DNA of 58,065 nt, from contig JABFVM010000092.1 of NCBI GenBank assembly GCA_013362785.1, positions 1 through 58,065 of the forward strand. The letters run 5' to 3'. The translations under genes were made by a program, and so were the position numbers. The notes beneath the pieces are model-generated. The model saw only the letters and a list, made by a program, of their open reading frames with translations. It did not search any database and had not been told where the DNA came from. This DNA comes from Streptomyces sp. Its GTDB lineage: Bacteria; Actinomycetota; Actinomycetes; Streptomycetales; Streptomycetaceae. Numbering within the stretch: position 1 is the first letter of the stretch; each line of letters starts with the position of its first letter. Of this stretch, positions 52,359-58,065 are shown piece after piece.

Positions 52359-53869
52359 GTACGCCCGTGATCACCCCGCTCGTCGAGGCGCGCGACATCG
52401 TCAAGCGCTACGGCCCCACCACCGCCCTCGCCGACGGACGGCTCACCGTGCTGCCCGGCGAGTCGCACGCCCTCGTCGGCCGCAACGGCGCCGGCAAGTC
52501 GACCCTGGTCCAGATCCTCACCGGACTCCAGGCCGCCGACGAGGGCGAGGTCCGCTTCGACGGCGAGCCCGCGCCCCCGCTGGCCGACCGCGACGCCTGG
52601 CGCCGCAAGGTGGCCTGCGTCTACCAGAAGCCCACCGTCGTGCCCGAGCTGACGGTCGCCGAGAACCTGTACATCAACCGGCAGCCGCTCCAGCGCGGTT
52701 TCATCAGCTGGCGCAAGCTGCGCGCGGAGGCCGCCGAGCTCCTCGCCACCTGGGACGTGCACGTCGACCCCGAGGCCCGCACCGCCGACCTCAAGGTCGA
52801 GGACCGCCAAATGGTGGAGATCGCGAGGGCGTTGAGCTTCGGCGCCCGCTTCATCATCCTCGACGAGCCCACCGCACAGCTCGACAAGCGCGAGATCGAG
52901 CGGCTGTTCACCCGGATGCGGGCGCTGCAGGACTCCGGCGTCACCTTCCTGTTCATCTCGCACCACCTCCAGGAGGTGTACGAGGTCTGCCAGACCGTCA
53001 CCGTCCTGCGTGACGCCCGCTGGATCACCACCGCCCCGGTCGCCGAACTCCCGCGCCGGGCCCTGGTGGAGGCCATGGCGGGGGAGTCCCTGGAGGCCAT
53101 CGCCGAACAGGCCGTGGACCCGAGGGACGTCGACCACGACGCGCCGGTCCTGCTGGAAGCGCGCGGACTCACCTCACCGGCGTACCAGGACATCGACCTC
53201 ACCGTCCGCCGCGGCGAGGTCGTCGGGCTCGCCGGGATCAGCGGCAGCGGCAAGGTGGAACTCGCCGAGTCCTTCGCCGGGCTGCACACCCCGACCGGCG
53301 GTACGGCGCAACTCGGCGCCGAGCGGCTGCCGTTCGGTGATGTGCAGGCTGCCCTCAGGGCGGGCGTCGCCTGTGTGCCGCGCGACCGGCACGACCAGGG
53401 CCTGGTCGCCGGCATGACCATCGGCGACAACGCCACCATGAGCGTCCTGGAGCGGCTCGGCCGGTTCGGGTTCGTCGGCACCGAACGCAAGCGCGGCTTC
53501 GCGACGGCGTTGATCGAGCGCCTCGACATCCACACCGAGGGCCCCGACCAGCCCGTCTCCGACCTGTCCGGCGGCAACGCGCAGAAGGTCGTCATGGCCC
53601 GCGCCCTCGCCTCCGACCCCCGGCTCCTGGTGCTGATCAACCCCACCGCCGGGGTCGACGTGAAGTCCAAGGAGTCCCTGCTGGCCCGCGTGGACAGCGC
53701 CCGTGAGGACGGCATCGCCGTACTGGTCGTCTCCGACGAACTCGACGACCTGCGCCGCTGCGACCGCGTCCTCGTCCTGTTCCACGGCCGTGTCGTCGCC
53801 GAGCACCCGGCGGGCTGGCGCGACCACGAGCTGATCGCCTCCATCGAAGGAGTGGACCACCATGGCTGA
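52355..53869 (+). CDS. Sugar ABC transporter ATPase with two NBDs (RbsA-type)
   Basis: The product is 504 aa with two fused nucleotide-binding domains. NBD1 has GRNGAGKS (Walker A), a diverged signature LKVEDRQMVEIARAL, ILDEPTAQLD (Walker B) and HH switch. NBD2 has GISGSGKVEL (Walker A without the Ser/Thr after Lys), an intact LSGGNAQKV signature, and LINPTAGVD where Walker B normally reads LDEPT. NBD2 is therefore catalytically degenerate and NBD1 provides the hydrolytic site, although RbsA-type proteins are often asymmetric. It starts by ATGA overlap and ends 8 bp inside the permease gene. Confidence 0.93.
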   Translation: MSTPVITPLVEARDIVKRYGPTTALADGRLTVLPGESHALVGRNGAGKSTLVQILTGLQAADEGEVRFDGEPAPPLADRDAWRRKVACVYQKPTVVPELTVAENLYINRQPLQRGFISWRKLRAEAAELLATWDVHVDPEARTADLKVEDRQMVEIARALSFGARFIILDEPTAQLDKREIERLFTRMRALQDSGVTFLFISHHLQEVYEVCQTVTVLRDARWITTAPVAELPRRALVEAMAGESLEAIAEQAVDPRDVDHDAPVLLEARGLTSPAYQDIDLTVRRGEVVGLAGISGSGKVELAESFAGLHTPTGGTAQLGAERLPFGDVQAALRAGVACVPRDRHDQGLVAGMTIGDNATMSVLERLGRFGFVGTERKRGFATALIERLDIHTEGPDQPVSDLSGGNAQKVVMARALASDPRLLVLINPTAGVDVKSKESLLARVDSAREDGIAVLVVSDELDDLRRCDRVLVLFHGRVVAEHPAGWRDHELIASIEGVDHHG

Positions 53870-54887
53870 CACCAAGGCCCCACCGGCCCTGCCCGTGAAG
53901 GTGCCGGACGCCCGTGCCGCCAGGACCGTCCTGCTCCGCCGAGCCCGCGAACTCGCCCTGGTCCCCGCCCTGTTGCTGCTCATGGTGCTCGGTGCGGTGG
54001 TCAACGACTCGTTCCTCACCGAGCGGAACCTGATCTCGATCCTCGGCGCGTCCGCAGCGCTGGCGATGGTCGTGCTGGCCGAGTCGCTGGTCCTGATCAC
54101 CGGCAAGTTCGACCTGTCCCTGGAATCGGTCGTCGGCATCGCACCCGCCGTCGGCGCGCTCCTCGTGCTGCCCGCCGCGCAGTCCGGCTGGGGCACCGAA
54201 CTCCCCGCCACACTCTCCCTGTTGGCGATCCTCCTGGTGGGCGCGGCCGTGGGTGCCTTCAACGGCATCCTGGTCGTGAAGTTCAAGCTCAACGCGTTCA
54301 TCGTGACGCTCGCGATGCTGATCGTCCTGCGCGGACTGCTGGTCGGCGCGACCAAGGGCAAGACCCTGTTCGGGATGCCCGAGAGCTTCTACTCCCTCGC
54401 CACCACCACCTTCATCGGCATCCCCATGTCGGTGTGGCTCGCGGCGGCCGCCTTCGCGATCGCCGGGTTCGTGCTCAAGTACCACCGCGTCGGACGGGCG
54501 CTGTACGCCATCGGCGGCAACGCGGACGCCGCCCGCGCGGCCGGCATCCGGGTCGAGCGCGTGATGCTCGGCGTGTTCGTCGTGGCGGGCACCCTCGCGG
54601 CCGTCGGCGGCATCATCCAGACGGGCTACGTCGGCGCGATCAGCGCCAACCAGGGCAACAACATGATCTTCACCGTGTTCGCGGCCGCGGTGATCGGCGG
54701 CATCAGCCTGGACGGCGGCCGGGGCACCATGTTCGGCGCCCTGACCGGCGTACTCCTGCTGGGCGTCGTCCAGAACCTGCTCACCCTCGCCCAGGTCCCG
54801 TCGTTCTGGATCCAGGCCATCTACGGCGGAATCATCCTGATCGCCCTCATGATCGCCCGTGTCACCACGGGCCGGGCCCAGGACTGA
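53862..54887 (+). CDS. Sugar ABC transporter permease (RbsC-type)
   Basis: The product is 341 aa with eight to ten hydrophobic segments. RbsC-family signatures are [37 protein letters not shown] and [17 protein letters not shown] near the C-terminus. It pairs with the ATPase (8-bp gene overlap) and the binding protein at 51288. GAAGGAG lies just upstream of its ATG inside the ATPase gene. The fuconate dehydratase starts 38 bp later. Confidence 0.93.
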   Translation: MADTKAPPALPVKVPDARAARTVLLRRARELALVPALLLLMVLGAVVNDSFLTERNLISILGASAALAMVVLAESLVLITGKFDLSLESVVGIAPAVGALLVLPAAQSGWGTELPATLSLLAILLVGAAVGAFNGILVVKFKLNAFIVTLAMLIVLRGLLVGATKGKTLFGMPESFYSLATTTFIGIPMSVWLAAAAFAIAGFVLKYHRVGRALYAIGGNADAARAAGIRVERVMLGVFVVAGTLAAVGGIIQTGYVGAISANQGNNMIFTVFAAAVIGGISLDGGRGTMFGALTGVLLLGVVQNLLTLAQVPSFWIQAIYGGIILIALMIARVTTGRAQD

Positions 54888-54925
54888 CCACGGCTGCCAA
54901 CCGCCCCTCGACGGAAAGGACTTCA

Positions 54926-56281
54926 GTGTCCCAGGCCCCCGGCACCCCCACCCGCGTCACCGCGGTCGACACCTATGACATCCGCTTCCCCACCTCGCGC
55001 GAGCTCGACGGCTCCGACGCGATGAATCCCGACCCCGACTACTCGGCGGCGTACATCGTGCTGCGCACCGACGCGGCCGACGGGCACGAGGGGCACGGGT
55101 TCACCTTCACCATCGGGCGGGGCAACGAGGTCCAGGTCGCCGCGATCGAGGCGCTGCGCGCCCATGTCGTGGGCCGGTCCGTCGACGAGCTGTGCGCCGA
55201 CCCGGGGACCCTCAACCGCGACCTGATCGGCGACAGCCAGCTGCGCTGGCTCGGCCCCGAGAAGGGCGTGATGCACATGGCGATCGGCGCGGTCATGAAC
55301 GCCGTGTGGGACCTGGCCGCCAAGCGGGCCGACAAGCCCCTGTGGCGGCTCCTCGCCGACGCCGACCCGGAGTGGATCGTCCGCCAGATCGACTTCCGGT
55401 ACATCACCGACGCGCTCACACCCGAGGAGGCGCTGACCATCCTGCGCCGGGGGCGCGACGGCGTGCAGGAGCGAGCAGCCCGGCTGCTGGAGCGCGGCTA
55501 CCCCGCCTACACCACCTCCGCCGGATGGCTCGGCTACGACGACGAGAAGCTCACGCGTCTCGCCGCCGAGGCCGTCGCCGACGGCTTCCGCCAGATCAAG
55601 CTGAAGGTCGGCGCCGACCTGGAGGACGACGTACGGCGCTGCCGCGTCGCCCGCTCGGTCGTCGGGCCGGACATCCGCATGGCGATCGACGCCAACCAGC
55701 GCTGGGACGTGGCCGAGGCGATCCGCTGGACCAAGGCGCTGGCCGAGTTCGACCCGTACTGGATCGAGGAGCCCACCAGCCCCGACGACGTCCTGGGCCA
55801 CGCCGCCATCCGTGAGGCCGTCGCCCCGGTCAAGGTCGCCACCGGCGAGCACGTGCAGAACCGGGTCGTCTTCAAGCAGCTCCTCCAGGCCGGCGCCCTC
55901 GACGTCCTCCAGATCGACGCGGCCCGCGTCGGCGGCGTCAACGAGAACCTCGCCATCCTGCTGCTCGCCGCCAAGTTCGGCGTGCCCGTCTGCCCGCACG
56001 CGGGCGGCGTCGGGCTGTGCGAACTCGTCCAGCACCTGTCGATGTACGACTACGTCGCCGTCACCGGCACCACCGAGGACCGCGTCATCGAGTACGTCGA
56101 CCATCTGCACGACCACTTCCTCGACCCGGTGGTGATCAGGGAAGGTCACTACACGGCACCCACCGCGCCCGGCTTCTCGGCGGCCATGCGGCCCGAGTCG
56201 ATCGCGCGGTACACATTCCCGGACGGCGCCTTCTGGGCCGCCGACCTCAAGACCGCCGAAGAGAAGGGGCACGCGGCATGA
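54926..56281 (+). CDS. L-fuconate dehydratase (enolase superfamily)
   Basis: The product is 451 aa, of the mandelate-racemase branch of the enolase superfamily. [20 protein letters not shown] and [17 protein letters not shown] N-terminal motifs are characteristic of L-fuconate dehydratases. [12 protein letters not shown] (catalytic Lys), AIDANQRW (Asp ligand), [10 protein letters not shown] (Glu ligand), ATGEHVQN (Glu) and [10 protein letters not shown] (His) follow. It converts L-fuconate to 2-keto-3-deoxy-L-fuconate in the cytoplasm. GTG 54926 has GGAAAGGA 7-9 bp upstream. It overlaps the following SDR by 4 bp. Confidence 0.93.
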   Translation: MSQAPGTPTRVTAVDTYDIRFPTSRELDGSDAMNPDPDYSAAYIVLRTDAADGHEGHGFTFTIGRGNEVQVAAIEALRAHVVGRSVDELCADPGTLNRDLIGDSQLRWLGPEKGVMHMAIGAVMNAVWDLAAKRADKPLWRLLADADPEWIVRQIDFRYITDALTPEEALTILRRGRDGVQERAARLLERGYPAYTTSAGWLGYDDEKLTRLAAEAVADGFRQIKLKVGADLEDDVRRCRVARSVVGPDIRMAIDANQRWDVAEAIRWTKALAEFDPYWIEEPTSPDDVLGHAAIREAVAPVKVATGEHVQNRVVFKQLLQAGALDVLQIDAARVGGVNENLAILLLAAKFGVPVCPHAGGVGLCELVQHLSMYDYVAVTGTTEDRVIEYVDHLHDHFLDPVVIREGHYTAPTAPGFSAAMRPESIARYTFPDGAFWAADLKTAEEKGHAA

Positions 56282-57033
56282 GCGACTTCGAGGGTCTCAA
56301 GGCGCTGGTGACAGGGGGTGCCTCCGGCATCGGCCGGGCCACCGCCGAACTCCTCGCCGCGCGCGGCGCCCAGGTCGCCGTACTAGACCTGGACCCGTCC
56401 TCCGTCGAGAAGCCGCTGCTCGCCTTCCGCGCCGACGTCACCGACGACGCATCGGTGCGCGAGGCCGTGGCCGCCGCGGTCGCCGAGCTCGGCGGGCTGG
56501 ACGTGGTGGTCAACAACGCCGGGATCGGCGCGCAGGGCACCGTCGAGGACAATGACGACGCCGAGTGGCACCGGGTCATGGACGTCAATGTCATCGGCAT
56601 GGTGCGGGTCGCACGGGCCGCGCTGCCCCCTCTGCGGGAGTCGGCCCACGCCGCCATCGTCAACACCTGCTCCATCGCGGCCACGGCCGGGCTCCCGCAG
56701 CGTGCGCTGTACAGCGCCACCAAGGGCGCCGTGTACTCCCTCACGCTCGCCATGGCCGCCGACCACGTCCGCGAGGGCATCCGCGTCAACTGCGTCAACC
56801 CCGGCACGGTGGACACCCCCTGGGTCGGGCGACTGCTGTCCAACGCTCCCGACCCGGCCGCCGAACGCGCTGCCCTTGAGGCCCGCCAGCCCACCGGCCG
56901 CCTCGTCTCGGCCGCCGAGGTCGCGGGCGCCGTGGCCTACCTCGCGAGCCCGCTCTCCGGCGCCACCACCGGCACCGCCCTCGCCGTCGACGGCGGCATG
57001 CAGGGCCTGCGCCTCAGGCCGGTCGGCCGGTGA
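56278..57033 (+). CDS. SDR dehydrogenase, probable 2-keto-3-deoxy-L-fuconate dehydrogenase
   Basis: The product is 251 aa, a classical SDR with [12 protein letters not shown] after beta-2 (NAD preference), NNAG, SIAATAG (catalytic Ser), Y-S-A-T-K, and NPGTVDTPW. The Asp-containing beta-2 end and the position directly after fuconate dehydratase fit 2-keto-3-deoxy-L-fuconate 4-dehydrogenase. ATG 56278 overlaps the upstream TGA and its own stop overlaps the next GTG. L-fucose dehydrogenase is an alternative assignment. Confidence 0.88.
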   Translation: MSDFEGLKALVTGGASGIGRATAELLAARGAQVAVLDLDPSSVEKPLLAFRADVTDDASVREAVAAAVAELGGLDVVVNNAGIGAQGTVEDNDDAEWHRVMDVNVIGMVRVARAALPPLRESAHAAIVNTCSIAATAGLPQRALYSATKGAVYSLTLAMAADHVREGIRVNCVNPGTVDTPWVGRLLSNAPDPAAERAALEARQPTGRLVSAAEVAGAVAYLASPLSGATTGTALAVDGGMQGLRLRPVGR

Positions 57034-58004
57034 ACCGGCTCGGCCGCACCGACGTCGAGGTCAGCCCGCTGTCCTTCGGCGGGGCCGCCATCGGCAACCT
57101 CTACAGCGAGGTCGCCGAGCAGCAGGCGTACGAGGCGGTGGACGCGGCCTGGCAGCGCGGCATCCGCTACTTCGACACGGCCCCGCACTACGGCCTCGGC
57201 CTGTCCGAACGCCGCCTCGGCGCCGCACTGCGGGAGCACCCGCGCGAGGCGTACACGATCTCCACGAAGGTCGGCCGCCGTCTGGAACCGGTCGCGGACG
57301 CGACGGGCGACGACCTGGCCAACGGTTTCGCCGTACCCGCCGACCGGCGCCGCGTCTGGGACTTCAGCGCGGACGGCGTACGACGCGGCCTGGAGCAGAG
57401 CCTGGAGCGGCTCGGCCTCGACCGCGTCGACGTCGTCTACCTCCACGACCCCGACGACCACGCCGAACAGGCCTTCCGCGAGGGCTATCCGGCGCTGGAG
57501 AAGCTGCGCTCCGAGGGGGTGGTGGGCGCGATCGGCGCCGGGATGAACCAGGCCGAGATGCTCACCCGCTTCGTCACCGACACCGACGTCGACGTGGTGC
57601 TGTGCGCCGGCCGCTACACGCTCCTCGACCAGAGCGCGCTCGACGACCTGCTGCCCGTGGCGGTCGAGTGCCACACCTCCGTCGTCGTCGGCGGCGCCTT
57701 CAACTCCGGTCTCCTGGCCGATCCGAGACCGGACGCCACGTACAACTACAGCCGTGCACCTCAGGAGCTGCTGGACCGCGCCCTGCGCATGAAGTCCCTC
57801 GCCGACCGCCACGGCATCACCCTGCGGGCCGCCGCCCTCGCCTTCTGTGCCGCGCACCCGGCCGTCGCGAGCGTCCTCGTGGGCGTCCGGTCGGCCGACG
57901 AAGTGCGGGACTGCGCCGAGCAGTTCGCGACCGAGGTGCCGATGGCGTTCTGGCAGGAACTGCTGGAGTCCGGCCTGCTGTCCTCCGGCAAGGAGTCCCG
58001 ATGA
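57030..58004 (+). CDS. Aldo/keto reductase, probable L-fucose dehydrogenase
   Basis: The product is 324 aa, an AKR (beta/alpha)8 barrel. GIRYFDTAPHYGLGLSERRLG supplies Asp and the catalytic Tyr, STKVGR the Lys, and VVYLHDPDD the His. C-terminal LVGVRSADEV is the NAD(P) pocket. The sequence resembles D-threo-aldose 1-dehydrogenase/L-fucose dehydrogenase, which oxidises L-fucose to the lactone. GTG 57030 overlaps the SDR stop; its own TGA overlaps the ATG of the mutarotase. It is cytoplasmic. Confidence 0.88.
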   Translation: MNRLGRTDVEVSPLSFGGAAIGNLYSEVAEQQAYEAVDAAWQRGIRYFDTAPHYGLGLSERRLGAALREHPREAYTISTKVGRRLEPVADATGDDLANGFAVPADRRRVWDFSADGVRRGLEQSLERLGLDRVDVVYLHDPDDHAEQAFREGYPALEKLRSEGVVGAIGAGMNQAEMLTRFVTDTDVDVVLCAGRYTLLDQSALDDLLPVAVECHTSVVVGGAFNSGLLADPRPDATYNYSRAPQELLDRALRMKSLADRHGITLRAAALAFCAAHPAVASVLVGVRSADEVRDCAEQFATEVPMAFWQELLESGLLSSGKESR

Positions 58005-58065
58005 GAGTCGCCCTGCACACCAAGGTCCGCGCGGACCGGATCGCCGAGTACGAGGCCGCCCACCA
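58001..58065 (+). CDS. L-rhamnose/L-fucose mutarotase family protein, truncated by window end
   Basis: Only the first 21 residues are visible: MRVALHTKVRADRIAEYEAA then HH. This start is typical of the RhaM-like (DUF718) mutarotases that interconvert alpha and beta anomers of 6-deoxyhexoses. ATG 58001 overlaps the AKR stop, continuing the translationally coupled operon. The lactonase and the final hydrolase or aldolase of the fucose pathway are not in view and may follow. Confidence 0.75.
   Translation, partial: MRVALHTKVRADRIAEYEAAH

Overview
The window is chromosomal DNA of a Streptomyces or a very close relative. Base composition is very GC-rich, GTG and TTG starts are common, long antisense frames stay open because of third-position GC, and the gene content (Rpf/LysM/M23 muralytic protein, GlgM-GlgC, WS/DGAT, sugar ABC systems with LacI and FadR-type regulators) is typical of that genus. 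No rRNA, tRNA, transposase, phage module or CRISPR array was seen.

Layout. 1-5.7 kb: proline-rich tail of a cut-off gene, an SRPBCC protein, a small secreted protein, gnd (minus strand) with a tandemly duplicated 3' end, an Rpf-LysM-M23 cell-wall hydrolase, and a DMT transporter converging on it. 5.9-9.2 kb: FhuF-like iron-sulfur protein, then glgM(glgA)-glgC for ADP-glucose/maltose-1-phosphate synthesis. 9.2-15.9 kb: a secreted Ser/Thr-rich beta protein, a secreted PA14-GH2 glycosidase with a LacI-type operator, a WS/DGAT acyltransferase, and a zinc-ribbon SDR without the usual catalytic Tyr. 16.07-27.87 kb: three translationally coupled genes encoding a 1283-aa fibronectin-like protein, a phospholipase D-like protein with one degenerate HKD motif, and a 2110-aa beta-rich giant. 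This is the most enigmatic unit in the window. 27.9-33.7 kb: an SDR/HD-domain pair, a 57-aa small ORF behind a long leader, GNAT, TetR plus SGNH hydrolase, and an amidase.

33.9-58.07 kb reads as a glycan-foraging island with three modules. (i) A secreted GH20 plus GH29 fucosidase operon. (ii) A LacI regulator divergent from an ABC importer, GH5-type beta-mannosidase, secreted GH85 endo-beta-N-acetylglucosaminidase and cytoplasmic GH38 alpha-mannosidase. This is the gene set expected for high-mannose N-glycan release, import and intracellular trimming. (iii) A FadR-type regulator with two perfect 20-bp operator repeats, divergent from a ribose-type ABC importer and a non-phosphorylative L-fucose pathway (fuconate dehydratase, SDR, aldo/keto reductase, mutarotase cut by the window edge). 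Fucose released by (i) would be the substrate of (iii), so the modules plausibly cooperate on fucosylated N-glycoproteins. Two small genes (DoxX-like/HTH) and a PGRP-type amidase sit between modules.

Functions are assigned from motifs and remembered family features only; no database search was run.
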